Made by a program: the position numbers and the translations under genes
Shown: positions 46,997 through 55,351 of the stretch, piece by piece
Layout of the letters: each line of letters opens with the position of its first letter
Position numbering within the stretch: position 1 is the stretch's first letter
NCBI RefSeq assembly: GCF_000312425.1
Contig: NZ_HE997181.1
Span: forward strand, 71,002 to 135,001
Origin: Reyranella massiliensis 521
GTDB taxonomy: Bacteria > Pseudomonadota > Alphaproteobacteria > Reyranellales > Reyranellaceae
DNA: 64,000 bases
Direction of reading: 5' to 3'
The notes under the pieces: model-generated
Told to the model about the DNA's origin: nothing
What the model saw: only the letters and a program-made list of their open reading frames with translations
The model's database searches: none

Positions 46997-47980
46997 ATGA
47001 AGCGTTCCACTTTCATCGCGGCGGGTCTCGCCGCGTTCGCGTTGCCGTTCGCCGTCATGGCGCCGGCGGTTGCTCAAACCGATTGGCCGCAGAAGCCGAT
47101 CTCCATGGTGGTGCCCTATCCGCCAGGCGGCGTGAACGACGCGGTGGCGCGCGTCTACGCCGACAAGCTTTCGACCGAACTCGGCAAGCCAGTCATCGTT
47201 GACAACCGTGCGGGCGCGGCGACCACCGTAGCCTCCAACTTCGTCGCCAAGGCGCCGCCCGACGGCTACACGATCTATGCCGGCGGCACGTCACTGGTGA
47301 TCAACCCGACCCTCACGGGCCAGGTGCAGTACGATCCGCACAAGAGCTTCGAGCTCGTGTCGCTGATGTCGTTCACGCCGTTCATCCTGCACGTCAACGC
47401 CGACTTCCCCGCCAAGAATATGGCCGAGCTGATCGCCGTGGTGAAAGCCAACCCCGGCAAGTTCAACATCGCGAGCTCGGGCATCGGCGCGACCAACCAT
47501 CTTGCGGCGGAGCTTTTGAAAGCACAGGCCGGACTCAACATCATCCACGTGCCCTACAAGGGCGGGGCGCAGGCGGGCCAGGACGTGGCCTCGGGGCAGG
47601 CGCAGATGATGTTCTCGGCGGCGCTCGAAGCGAAGCCGGTGCTGGCGACGGGCCGCACGCGCGCCATCGCGATCTCGAGCACCAAGCGCTCGCCTGCTTT
47701 CCCGGATGTGCCGACCGTGGTCGAAGCGGCAGGCCTCAAGGATTTCGAGGCCGTGTTCTGGCAGGGCATGGTCGTCCCGGCCGGCACGCCGCAGCCGATC
47801 GTCGACAAGCTGCAGAAGGCGATTGCCAAGATCGCCGCTGACCCGGAAGTGATCGAGCGCTTCAAGGTCCAGGGCGTGGAAATTCGCTCTTCTACCCAGG
47901 CCGAGTTCAAGGACTTCCTGAACAAGGAAGAAAAGCGTTGGGTGACGCTGATCAAGGAACAGAACATCAAGCCGGAGTGA
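46997..47980 (+). CDS. Bug family tripartite tricarboxylate transporter substrate-binding protein
   Basis: A 327-residue periplasmic binding protein. A signal peptide (to about AQT, residue 27) is followed by the Bug motifs VPYPPGGVNDAVAR and VDNRAGAATTVASNFVAK, and later PYKGGAQAGQDVASG. The membrane TctA/TctB partners are not encoded nearby. Bug proteins bind carboxylates or related small organic molecules; its position behind the thiolase and OB-fold genes suggests it captures the acid metabolised by that pathway, which is inference. Confidence 0.92.
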   Translation: MKRSTFIAAGLAAFALPFAVMAPAVAQTDWPQKPISMVVPYPPGGVNDAVARVYADKLSTELGKPVIVDNRAGAATTVASNFVAKAPPDGYTIYAGGTSLVINPTLTGQVQYDPHKSFELVSLMSFTPFILHVNADFPAKNMAELIAVVKANPGKFNIASSGIGATNHLAAELLKAQAGLNIIHVPYKGGAQAGQDVASGQAQMMFSAALEAKPVLATGRTRAIAISSTKRSPAFPDVPTVVEAAGLKDFEAVFWQGMVVPAGTPQPIVDKLQKAIAKIAADPEVIERFKVQGVEIRSSTQAEFKDFLNKEEKRWVTLIKEQNIKPE

Positions 47981-47986
47981 GGCCTG

Positions 47987-48637
47987 CTACAGAGCCTTCC
48001 TCATCGTGAGGTTGAACCGGCGGCGGCCGGTCGACGGGTGCTCGCCGTCCTTGAGCGTGAGCACGCCGTGATGGAAGAGGCGCGACGCGCCGCCCCAGAC
48101 CACGACATCGCCATGCCGCAGCGCCACCTTCTTCACGGGATCGCTGCGCTTCGGGCCGCCGAACTGGAAGGTCGCGGGCAGGCCGAGCGACACTGATACG
48201 ATCGGATGGCCGTAGTCGGCCTCGTCGCGGTCCTGATGGAGCGAGAGCCGCGCGCCGGGCTCGTAGCGATTGACCAGGCAGGCGTCGGGCAAGAAGCCCG
48301 GAAATCCCGCTGCGACTGCGGCGGCCTCGGCGAGATCCAGAAATTCCCGAGGCAGGCGCGGCCATGGCTTGCCGCTGTCGGGATCGTGCGTCGTGTAGCG
48401 ATAGCCCTTTCGATCCGTGACCCAGCCGGCGGTGCCGCAGTTGGTCATGGCGACCGACATCTCGAAGCCGCCCGGCGTGATCATGCGGCGGAACGGAGCC
48501 GCGTCGGCAATGCTGTCGATGGCCGCGAGGAGCGTTGCGCTTCGTGCCGCCGCGAAGCCGCGCAACAACACGGCGCCCTCGCCCAGAGGTTCGTGGAGGA
48601 CTTCCTGATCGCCCGAAGGTTCGAACAAATCCCGCAT
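47987..48637 (-). CDS. alkB: alpha-ketoglutarate-dependent DNA repair dioxygenase AlkB
   Basis: A 216-residue Fe(II) dioxygenase that removes methyl groups from 1-methyladenine and 3-methylcytosine in DNA. The iron ligands are His134 and Asp136 (LHQDRDE) and His190 (SRLFHHG); the 2-oxoglutarate arginine is in RRRFNLTMR. Segments MVTPGGF-like MITPGGFEMSVAMTNCG and VSVSLGLPATFQFGG match the Escherichia coli enzyme closely. I chose the ATG at 48637, which gives the family start MRDLFE. It is divergent from ogt, forming an alkylation-repair pair. Confidence 0.95.
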   Translation of the reverse strand: MRDLFEPSGDQEVLHEPLGEGAVLLRGFAAARSATLLAAIDSIADAAPFRRMITPGGFEMSVAMTNCGTAGWVTDRKGYRYTTHDPDSGKPWPRLPREFLDLAEAAAVAAGFPGFLPDACLVNRYEPGARLSLHQDRDEADYGHPIVSVSLGLPATFQFGGPKRSDPVKKVALRHGDVVVWGGASRLFHHGVLTLKDGEHPSTGRRRFNLTMRKAL

Positions 48638-48733
48638 GTCCGAGAATTCCAATCCGTTGCCGGAGCGTAACGGCAAACGGCTCGTCCTATCTTCCCGCTA
48701 TCGATCCCCAAGAGGGACAATGAGGAGAGAAAC

Positions 48734-49285
48734 ATGGCAACGACCCTGCGTTATGCAAAGGCCGAAAGCTCGCTCGGGTCCTTCGTCGCCGGGATGTCCG
48801 ACAAGGGACTAGTCATGGTCGAGTTCGGCGAGATGAACGAGGCGATGCGAGCGAACCTCGCTGCTCGATTTCCGGACGCGACGCTGATCGAGGATACGGC
48901 GGGGCTGCGGGACGTGGTCGGTCATCTTGCCGACGCGATCGAGTATCCGGGTTCCGCTTCGGATTTTGCGCTCGACCTGCAAGGCTCTGTCTTCGAACTG
49001 AATGTCTGGGAAGCGCTGCGGCAGATTCCCGCTGGCCGAACGTCGACCTATGGCGAAATCGCCAAGAAGCTCGGCGTTCCGCGCCAGGCGCGTGAAGTTG
49101 GCGGAGCCTGCGCTGCCAACAGGCTGGCGGTCGTTGTGCCTTGTCACAGGGTCGTGAAGAAGGACGGTTCCATTTCGGGTTATCGCTGGGGTGTCCGACG
49201 CAAGCGGGCGCTGATAGAGCGCGAGGCAGGGGCACAGTCCTTGCCTGGGTTCCCAGGCGACCCACATGGGACGGCATCTACCTGA
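48734..49285 (+). CDS. ogt: methylated-DNA-protein cysteine methyltransferase (Ogt/AdaB type)
   Basis: A 183-residue suicide repair protein. The acceptor Cys137 lies in VVVPCHRVV, and the HTH segment TSTYGEIAKKLGVPRQAREVGGACAANR precedes it. The N-terminal part resembles the C-terminal half of Ada without the zinc domain. It removes the methyl group from O6-methylguanine. The gene lies 96 bases from the divergent alkB; the gap contains TTGCCG-N8-CGGCAA, which could be a shared operator, though no Ada activator gene is visible here. Confidence 0.93.
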   Translation: MATTLRYAKAESSLGSFVAGMSDKGLVMVEFGEMNEAMRANLAARFPDATLIEDTAGLRDVVGHLADAIEYPGSASDFALDLQGSVFELNVWEALRQIPAGRTSTYGEIAKKLGVPRQAREVGGACAANRLAVVVPCHRVVKKDGSISGYRWGVRRKRALIEREAGAQSLPGFPGDPHGTAST

Positions 49286-49303
49286 AAACACAGGAGAGAG
49301 AGA

Positions 49304-49687
49304 ATGAAGAGCTGGATGGGTACGGTCGTTGCGGTTTCTGTGGGCATGGCGGCGTTGCCGGCATGGGCGCAGTCAGGCGAAGCAAGTCGCGGTCAGCGCG
49401 TGTTCAACCAGCAGTGCCGTGCCTGTCACACGCTCGACAAGGACGGCGCGCAGACGGCAGGTCCCAACCTGCACGGCGTGTTCGGCCGCAAGGCTGGCAC
49501 GGCGGAAGGCTATGCCTTCTCGGACGCCATGAAGAATTCGGGTATCGTTTGGGATGATGCGACCCTGACCGAGTACAACCGCGATCCCAAGGGCAAGGTG
49601 CCGGGCACCAAGATGGTGTTCAACGGCGTGAAGCAGGCCGGCCAGCTCGCCGATCTCGTCGCCTATCTCAAAGAAGCGACCAAGTAG
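49304..49687 (+). CDS. class I cytochrome c
   Basis: A 127-residue periplasmic monoheme cytochrome of the cytochrome c2/c550 type. Signal peptide to about AWA (residue 22), heme motif Cys38-Arg-Ala-Cys41-His42, and axial Met in VPGTKMVFNGV. The remaining fold is typical (AGPNLHGVFGRKAG). It transfers electrons between membrane complexes. It follows ogt by 18 bases. A relative is encoded at 54928-55326. It abuts the converging hypothetical gene with no gap. Confidence 0.93.
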   Translation: MKSWMGTVVAVSVGMAALPAWAQSGEASRGQRVFNQQCRACHTLDKDGAQTAGPNLHGVFGRKAGTAEGYAFSDAMKNSGIVWDDATLTEYNRDPKGKVPGTKMVFNGVKQAGQLADLVAYLKEATK

Positions 49688-50302
49688 TCAGCGCCTGATC
49701 GTGTTGATCAGCGTCTGCATGAATCCATCGACCGCCGTCCGGCTGTTGGCCGGCGTGTCGATCCAGTCGAGCCGCAGCTTGAGGAAGCGATCGCGATAAC
49801 CCGTCACCATCAACGCGGTATGGAGCGGCTTCTTGGTGGTGGGCTGGATGGCCGACAGGGTCGTGCAGAGGAAGGTAAGGCCACCGATCGTGCATTTGTC
49901 CGGCCCGTCGACGGGCTTGAGCTGATCGTAGCGGCCGAGCTTTGCGCCTTCGTAGATGTCGGCCAATGCACGCTGGAACTGGGCAAGGACCGCGTCGTCC
50001 ATCGGACCGTCCGGAATCGATCCGGTCCTGGGCGGATACACGTAAAGCGTCACGAAGAGCTGCTGGTTCGTCTGGTAGTTCCAGGCGTAACCCAGGTCCG
50101 GCCGGTTCATTGTCTTGCCGTAGTCCACCGAGGTTGCCAGCCGTGCGTTGGTGATCTCGGCGGGGAACACTAGCCCCGTCACCGGCTCCCGATCGGGAGC
50201 GGGGATGCGGGGCGGTGCGTTCTGCGCGATGGCGCTTCCGACGGTGAACGCCAACAGGGCGCAGCAGACAGCCGTGAAGGTGCAGAACTTCCGAACCAGC
50301 AT
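49688..50302 (-). CDS. secreted hypothetical protein
   Basis: A 204-residue protein with a clear signal peptide (TFTAVCCALLAFTVGSAIAQ). The mature part contains TLYVYPPRTG, DKCTIGGLTFLCTT with two cysteines likely to bond, and TALMVTGYRDRFLKLRLDW. I do not recognise a family. The ATG at 50302 has GGAG six bases before it; a TTG further upstream is less likely. It lies 24 bases downstream of the transporter gene on the same strand, so it is probably cotranscribed. Confidence 0.75.
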   Translation of the reverse strand: MLVRKFCTFTAVCCALLAFTVGSAIAQNAPPRIPAPDREPVTGLVFPAEITNARLATSVDYGKTMNRPDLGYAWNYQTNQQLFVTLYVYPPRTGSIPDGPMDDAVLAQFQRALADIYEGAKLGRYDQLKPVDGPDKCTIGGLTFLCTTLSAIQPTTKKPLHTALMVTGYRDRFLKLRLDWIDTPANSRTAVDGFMQTLINTIRR

Positions 50303-50326
50303 GCGTTTCTCCAAGAACGCGGCAGT

Positions 50327-51538
50327 CTAGCTGTGCACCGTGGCACTGTCGCGGGAGCGCAGATAAACGATGGCACCCAAAACGAGGCCGAGGCCCAGCG
50401 CCGCAAAGGAGATGCGATAGGCCGTGTCGTTGGCGCCGAAGGCCTCGACGACATAGCCCATGCCGGCCGGCAGCACGGCGAGCCCCAGGCACTGCGCCAT
50501 GTTGACGGTCGTGACGCCGCGTCCGGCCAGCCGGTCGGGAAAGAGGGCGCGGCCCTGCGCCACGATCACCGTGCCGAAGGCGCACGCGAAGCAGAAGGCC
50601 GACAGAAGCCCGACGGCGAGCCAGAGCGGTGGTTGCGGCAGGAGCGCCAGCATGGCCAGCAGAGCGGTCGAGATGGCGGCCCCGCCCAGCACCACCTTCT
50701 TGCGCGAGCGCAGCAGGCGATCCATCGGGCCGTAGGCGAGAATGCCCAGGATCTGCGCCACGCCCATCGCCAGCAGCACGTTGCCACGCGCCACCGCGTC
50801 GAGCTTGTGCACGTCGTAGAGATAGGGGCCGCCCCAGACGCCGAGAACGGTGAGCATCGTGGCGTAGGCAAAGAAGTGCATGGCGAGCACGGGGCCCAGG
50901 CCCGGAGTCGACCAGACCTCGAAGAGGCCCTTCACGATCTCGGCGAGGTTTTCCTTTTTAGCCGGCGGTGCGGCCATCTCGGGCGGACGATCGCGGACGA
51001 AGGCGTAGAAGCACACGGCGACCAGCACTGTAACGGCGGCGAGACCCACAAAACCCGTGCGCCAGCCGACCGTGGCGGCCACCCAGGCAAGCGGCGTAGC
51101 GGCCGCCAGCGTGCCGATGTTGGACGCCGCAAAAACCCAGGAGAGCACGGTGGCGAGCCTGGCCGGTGGGAACCAGCGCGAGCACAGAAACACCACCGAC
51201 ATGAAGGAGGCGGCGCAGCCTACGCCGACGATCGCGCGTCCGCCGATCAGGTCAAAGGCACTCGCGGAAACCGCGATCCAGAGGGCTCCCGCCATGGCGA
51301 CGATCGACAGCGTGGCCACCGTACGACGCGCCCCAAAGCGGTCGAACCACATGCCGACCGGGATCTGCACGGCAAACAGTGCAAAGAAGAAGGCGCTTCC
51401 CGCCCAGCCGAGCTGACGCGCCGAGAGGTCAAGGTCGCGCACCAGTTCGGGCGCGATCACGCTGTTGGAGACACGGTAAAACTGGCTGAGGCAGGTGACT
51501 GCGATCAGCAGGACAAGGAGCGGCACTCTCGACGCCAT
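50327..51538 (-). CDS. MFS transporter
   Basis: A 403-residue membrane protein with about twelve hydrophobic segments and the loop motif GMWFDRFGARR between helices 2 and 3, the major facilitator signature. VNMAQCLGLAVLPAGMGY near the C-terminus resembles drug/metabolite porters. Sequence does not show the substrate. The 99 bases downstream to the FMN reductase gene hold no feature I recognise beyond the 100-base gap upstream. Confidence 0.9.
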   Translation of the reverse strand: MASRVPLLVLLIAVTCLSQFYRVSNSVIAPELVRDLDLSARQLGWAGSAFFFALFAVQIPVGMWFDRFGARRTVATLSIVAMAGALWIAVSASAFDLIGGRAIVGVGCAASFMSVVFLCSRWFPPARLATVLSWVFAASNIGTLAAATPLAWVAATVGWRTGFVGLAAVTVLVAVCFYAFVRDRPPEMAAPPAKKENLAEIVKGLFEVWSTPGLGPVLAMHFFAYATMLTVLGVWGGPYLYDVHKLDAVARGNVLLAMGVAQILGILAYGPMDRLLRSRKKVVLGGAAISTALLAMLALLPQPPLWLAVGLLSAFCFACAFGTVIVAQGRALFPDRLAGRGVTTVNMAQCLGLAVLPAGMGYVVEAFGANDTAYRISFAALGLGLVLGAIVYLRSRDSATVHS

Positions 51539-51637
51539 GGTCTCTCTGCTAGCACGCTCCGCCGGGGCTTTCCTTCGGCGTGGACCGAAGGGTCCGTCTA
51601 GCGACGTGCCGAGACCGTCGCCTCAGCGCCGTGTTCT

Positions 51638-52207
51638 CTACTTGACCGCCGCTGCCGCCTTGGATTGACGGATGGCGAGCGCCAGCGCAACGCCGAGGTC
51701 CGACAGCATCTTGCCTGTGGCTTCGTCGGTGAGCTTGCCGTCGGTGAACCTGTTCTGCGCCTGGCCGATCATGACCTCCGGCTTGTTGAGGGGCCGGCCG
51801 TCGAGGAACACCAGGGTCTGGCGCAATTGATACTGCGCGCGCGCCGTGCCGAGCAGGCCCATCGATGCGCCGAACAGGGCGATCGGCTTGGTTGCAAACG
51901 GTTGCGGCGTCATGCGGGACAGCCAGTCGATGGCGTTCTTCAAGACACCCGAGATGCCGTAATTGTACTCTGGGCTCACCAGCACGATTCCGTCGGCCTC
52001 GAGCATGGACTTTTGGGCTGCTTGCACCTTGTCGGGAAACCCCTTGGCCTGGATATCGGCATCGTAGAGAGGCCAGTCGCCGATCTCGATCGTCTGCACC
52101 GAGGTTCCCGCCGGAACGCGTTCGATGAAGGCCTGCAACGAGAGGCGATTGAACGAAGCCTTGCGCAGGCTGCCGCAGAAAGCGACGAGCTTCAGAGAGT
52201 CTGTCAT
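51638..52207 (-). CDS. NADPH-dependent FMN reductase
   Basis: A 189-residue flavodoxin-fold enzyme of the YieF/ChrR/WrbA-like NADPH:FMN reductase type. The FMN phosphate loop GSLRKASFNR and the signature SPEYNYGISGVLKNAIDWLS are both present. These enzymes reduce quinones, chromate, azo dyes or free FMN. The frame remains open upstream, but the family start MTDSLKLVAFCGSLR fixes the ATG at 52207. Divergent from the IalB-like gene by 145 bases. Confidence 0.92.
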   Translation of the reverse strand: MTDSLKLVAFCGSLRKASFNRLSLQAFIERVPAGTSVQTIEIGDWPLYDADIQAKGFPDKVQAAQKSMLEADGIVLVSPEYNYGISGVLKNAIDWLSRMTPQPFATKPIALFGASMGLLGTARAQYQLRQTLVFLDGRPLNKPEVMIGQAQNRFTDGKLTDEATGKMLSDLGVALALAIRQSKAAAAVK

Positions 52208-52352
52208 GCGAGTCGCTCCTTCGTCGGAAAACGGCCAGTGGCTACATAAGAGGTTGCGGAGCGATTTGGCAACGCGGGCCAGTGAGCCAGTGGGCGAGGC
52301 TGCGGCGAGCTGATAAGTGTTGACCGGCGAAGGCAAGGGAGATGAGAGACTT

Positions 52353-52820
52353 ATGAAGCGATTCATTGCCGGCGGGTTGGGTTTTCTGGCGACGGTCGCC
52401 GCGAGCGGCGCTTTTGGGCAGGACCAACCGCCCAACAAATGGGTGATGTACTGCACCCAGGAAGGCGGCCGGGATTGCGGCGTGCAGGCGACGATCGACG
52501 GCAACAGCCTGCTCGGCCAGTTCCTCGTCGTGCGCTATTCGGCAGCCTACCGGAAGCTTTCGGTGGTCGGCGATGGCCAGGGCGTCCAGGCCAGCATTCA
52601 GGTCGACTCCAACCCCTTCATCTCGACCAGCATCTGCGGCCAGGGGATCTGCCAGTACAACACCGGCAAGTCGGCCCAGCTTCTCGGGGAGATGCGCTCC
52701 GGGTCGCAGATCCAGGTGCAGATCCAGCTGCAGAACACAATGGCAGGTCCGTTCCAGCAGACGTTGAGCGGCTTCGACAATGAACTGCAGAAGGCCCTCG
52801 CGGCGCAGCGCGGCGGCTGA
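52353..52820 (+). CDS. secreted protein, possibly IalB-like
   Basis: A 155-residue protein with a signal peptide (FIAGGLGFLATVAASGAFGQ) and a mature part of strand-rich character with four cysteines (YCTQEGGRDC, SICGQGIC). The arrangement recalls the invasion-associated locus B family widespread in alphaproteobacteria, but the match is weak and I keep it as tentative. The ATG at 52353 lies after AGATGAGAGAC. A hairpin just after the stop could terminate it. Confidence 0.55.
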   Translation: MKRFIAGGLGFLATVAASGAFGQDQPPNKWVMYCTQEGGRDCGVQATIDGNSLLGQFLVVRYSAAYRKLSVVGDGQGVQASIQVDSNPFISTSICGQGICQYNTGKSAQLLGEMRSGSQIQVQIQLQNTMAGPFQQTLSGFDNELQKALAAQRGG

Positions 52821-52834
52821 GCTCCTGGTGAATC

Positions 52835-53701
52835 CTAGGGAAGGCCGTCGGGCCTTCTCTCTTCTGCCGCCGCGTCGCGGATGAGTTCGAGCGCCGGGCC
52901 GATAACGCCCATGTCGGCATCCGTGGGATAGACGACATAGGCGGAAATCGAGAATTCCGGTCCGCCGGGAACGATCGTCAGTTTCCGGCTGTGTAGATGC
53001 GGACGCACGAGGCGGATGGGGAAGTATCCCGAGCCGCCATTCTCGATCACATGTTGCAGGCCCAGCCAGCCGATGTTGGCGGTGAGCGCAGCGCCGAAGA
53101 ATTCCGGAAAGCTCGCGCTGTGGCGCGCGAAGAACTCCGGTCCCCAGTCGATGTAGACGTAGCTGGAGTCGAGGACCGGCCGCCGCTGTACCTTGGTGGA
53201 GACCAGGACAAGCCTGTCGTCGAACAGGAACTCCACGTTGAGGCCGGGCCGGCTTTCGGGCGTGTACATGACGGCGACATCCAGCCGTCCCTCGACCAGC
53301 CCTTCCATCAGGTCGCTCTCCAGGCCGATCTCGGCGCGCACCGAAATGTCGGTAGCCTTCTCCAGCAGCGATGGCATCTGCTTGATCAGGAATTGCTCCC
53401 ATAGACCCAGTCGCGCACCGATCGTGACGGCGGCGCGGAAGCCGCGGGCGACGCCGACGTCGTGGCGCGCCTGCTCAACTGTCCGGACGAGGGTGGAGGC
53501 ATGCTTCTGGAAGTGCTTGCCTGGCGGCGTCAGCGTTGTGCCGCCCTTGTTGCGGACGAACAGCCGGCACCCCAGCGCCGTCTCCAGCGTGTGAATCCGC
53601 GTGCTGACCGTCGATTGCGTCACATGCAGCCGCTCGGCGGCATTCACAAAGCTGCCGGTGGTGACGACGGCCAGGAAGGTGCGGGCCAGCTCGGTATCCA
53701 A
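52835..53701 (-). CDS. LysR family transcriptional regulator
   Basis: A 288-residue regulator. The winged HTH is in residues 1-65 (FVNAAERLHVTQSTVSTRIHTLE, then GTTLTPPGKHF), with the inducer-binding domain after about 90. LysR proteins typically control the divergent neighbour, here the small gene at 53810. The intergenic region has a perfect ATATCGA-N5-TCGATAT palindrome with the T-N11-A pattern of LysR sites, 22 bases from the start. Its ligand is unknown. Confidence 0.93.
   Translation of the reverse strand: MDTELARTFLAVVTTGSFVNAAERLHVTQSTVSTRIHTLETALGCRLFVRNKGGTTLTPPGKHFQKHASTLVRTVEQARHDVGVARGFRAAVTIGARLGLWEQFLIKQMPSLLEKATDISVRAEIGLESDLMEGLVEGRLDVAVMYTPESRPGLNVEFLFDDRLVLVSTKVQRRPVLDSSYVYIDWGPEFFARHSASFPEFFGAALTANIGWLGLQHVIENGGSGYFPIRLVRPHLHSRKLTIVPGGPEFSISAYVVYPTDADMGVIGPALELIRDAAAEERRPDGLP
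52840..52857 (+). terminator. hairpin after the IalB-like gene
   Basis: GAAGGCC-GTCG-GGCCTTC, followed by TCTCTTC. It overlaps the last codons of the converging LysR gene and has a poor T-tract, so termination is likely but partial. Confidence 0.45.
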
Positions 53702-53722
53702 GGAGAGCCTCTCTTTGGCTTA

Positions 53723-53741
53723 ATATCGATTAATTCGATAT
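53723..53741. promoter_or_regulatory. palindromic LysR-type operator
   Basis: ATATCGA-TTAAT-TCGATAT is a perfect 7-base inverted repeat with T-N11-A spacing, in an AT-rich island between the divergent LysR gene and the 53810 gene. It is the natural binding site candidate of the regulator. Confidence 0.6.
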
Positions 53742-53809
53742 CATTTGCCACATTTCTTCGTTTTCCAGATGTAATCCGACCTCTTACCATGGCGGCTGTA
53801 GGAGTAACG

Positions 53810-54250
53810 ATGACAGATCAGACCCTTGCACCAACCGGACCGATCAGCCGGGACGAACTGATCGATTTCCTGAACGAGCTGCTCGAAGCCGAGCGCGCCG
53901 GGGCGCGTGTCGCGCTCGACAGCGCCCGCGACGCCAAAGATCCCGAAACGGTCAAACTGCTGAAGGCCATCCAGGACGACGAGGCGCGGTGGTGCGCGAT
54001 GCTGTTGCGGCAAATCCGGGTCCTCGATGGCGCCGCCTCGCCACGCATGGGAGCCTTCCATGGCAAGGCAATGGCCATCGGGGACTTGAAGGAGCGTCTG
54101 GCGTTTCTCAATCGCGGCCAGGGCTGGGTCGTCCGCAAGCTGCGCGAAGTCACGCCCCGGGTGAGGGATGATGCGCTCCTTGCCGACTTGAGCCACATGC
54201 TCTCCTCTCATGTCGCCAACATCAACCTGACGAACAGTGCGCTGGGATGA
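53810..54250 (+). CDS. small helical protein (DUF6306/ferritin-like)
   Basis: A 146-residue protein made of long helices: SRDELIDFLNELLEAERAGARVA, then DDEARWCAMLLRQIRVLDG and HMLSSHVANINLTN. The pattern of Glu/His in helices (ELLEAER, DDEARW, SSHVANI) recalls ferritin-like four-helix bundles, in line with DUF6306, whose function I do not know. The ATG at 53810 follows GTAGGAG. It is probably controlled by the divergent LysR. It overlaps the next gene by four bases. Confidence 0.75.
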   Translation: MTDQTLAPTGPISRDELIDFLNELLEAERAGARVALDSARDAKDPETVKLLKAIQDDEARWCAMLLRQIRVLDGAASPRMGAFHGKAMAIGDLKERLAFLNRGQGWVVRKLREVTPRVRDDALLADLSHMLSSHVANINLTNSALG

Positions 54251-54939
54251 ACTCCGCCAACGACAATAGTGACGACGAGGACGTATCGCAGGCGTACAGC
54301 TCGCCGCCTTGCATGATGCACCTCGTCGATCCCCTCTCGGGGCAGGTGCTGCCGGAGGCCGATTTCCGCCAGCAGCTCGACCTGAAGAGATGGCGAAAGG
54401 CCGAGCGCGAACGTTTGATCGCCTTGCGCGTGGCAATCCCCGCCGAGGAACGGCGCCGGCATTCGGCAAGGATCGTCGAGGAACTCGACAAGGTGCTGGG
54501 GGACATTTCAGGCCGGATCGTCGGCGTCTATTGGCCGTTCCGTGGTGAGCCCGATCTGCGGTCCTGGATGGAAGGATTGGGAGATCGGGGCGCCGTCTGC
54601 GTGTTGCCGGTGGTCGTCGGCCCCCAGATGCCTCTCGCATTTCGCGTCTGGCGGCGCGGTGACGCGCTCGAGCCGGGCGTATGGAACATTCCGGTGCCCG
54701 TCGAGCAGCAGGAGGCGACACCGGACATCGTCATCTCTCCCGTCGTCGGCTTTGATCGTGCCTGCTATCGCCTCGGCAACGGCGGCGGCTTCTACGATCG
54801 CACACTGGCAGCCTTGCCGCGGCGGCCACGGATCATCGGCGTAGGCTACGAGAAGCTGGCCATTCCGACCATCTACCCGCAGCCTCACGACATCGCGATG
54901 GACATGATCGTTACGGAAAGCGGCACGTTAGCGGGATGA
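54247..54939 (+). CDS. 5-formyltetrahydrofolate cyclo-ligase
   Basis: A 230-residue enzyme that converts 5-formyl-THF to 5,10-methenyl-THF with ATP. The family motifs KAERERLIALRVAIPAEERRRHS, VYWPFRGEPDLR and the P-loop-like RLGNGGGFYDRTL are present. The N-terminus is about 45 residues longer than usual. It belongs to folate recycling and may support ThyX, encoded far away. It overlaps the DUF6306-like gene by four bases at the start and the converging cytochrome gene by 12 at the end. Confidence 0.9.
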   Translation: MNSANDNSDDEDVSQAYSSPPCMMHLVDPLSGQVLPEADFRQQLDLKRWRKAERERLIALRVAIPAEERRRHSARIVEELDKVLGDISGRIVGVYWPFRGEPDLRSWMEGLGDRGAVCVLPVVVGPQMPLAFRVWRRGDALEPGVWNIPVPVEQQEATPDIVISPVVGFDRACYRLGNGGGFYDRTLAALPRRPRIIGVGYEKLAIPTIYPQPHDIAMDMIVTESGTLAG

Positions 54940-55326
54940 GCCCGGCGGACATTTTACCGGATCGTGCGTGGCCTGCCTGAGATAGGCAATCAGGTCCGCG
55001 CGCTCCTGTGCGTTCTTGACGCCGGCATAGGCCATCTTGGTGCCGGGGACGGCTTTGAGAGGATTTTCCAGGAAGCGGTCGAGGGTAGCCGCATCCCAGG
55101 TGAGTCCGGCCGATTTCAGGGCCTGCGAATAGGTGAAGTCGGGCACTGCGGCGGCGGGCCGGCCGAACAGGCCGCAATGGCGCGGCCCGCTCCGATTGTG
55201 TTCCAGGGAATGGCACGCCAGGCATCGCTGGTAGATCTGCGCGCCTTTCCCGGCATCGCCGTCCGCTGCCTGACACAGGGAGGCCCCGAGCGTGAGGCCG
55301 ATGAAGAGAGCGAACGGGAGTTTCAT
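54928..55326 (-). CDS. class I cytochrome c (second copy)
   Basis: A 132-residue periplasmic cytochrome with signal peptide (ALFIGLTLGASLCQA), heme motif Cys35-Leu-Ala-Cys38-His39 and axial Met in VPGTKMAYAGV. It resembles the 49304-49687 cytochrome but has extra cysteines (PRHCGLFG, VKCPPG). It lies 25 bases downstream of a Tat-exported ferritin-like protein gene on the same strand, so both proteins are probably made together and act in the periplasm, perhaps as a redox pair. Confidence 0.9.
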   Translation of the reverse strand: MKLPFALFIGLTLGASLCQAADGDAGKGAQIYQRCLACHSLEHNRSGPRHCGLFGRPAAAVPDFTYSQALKSAGLTWDAATLDRFLENPLKAVPGTKMAYAGVKNAQERADLIAYLRQATHDPVKCPPGSSR

Positions 55327-55351
55327 GTCGATGCTCGCGACGCGACTTTGC

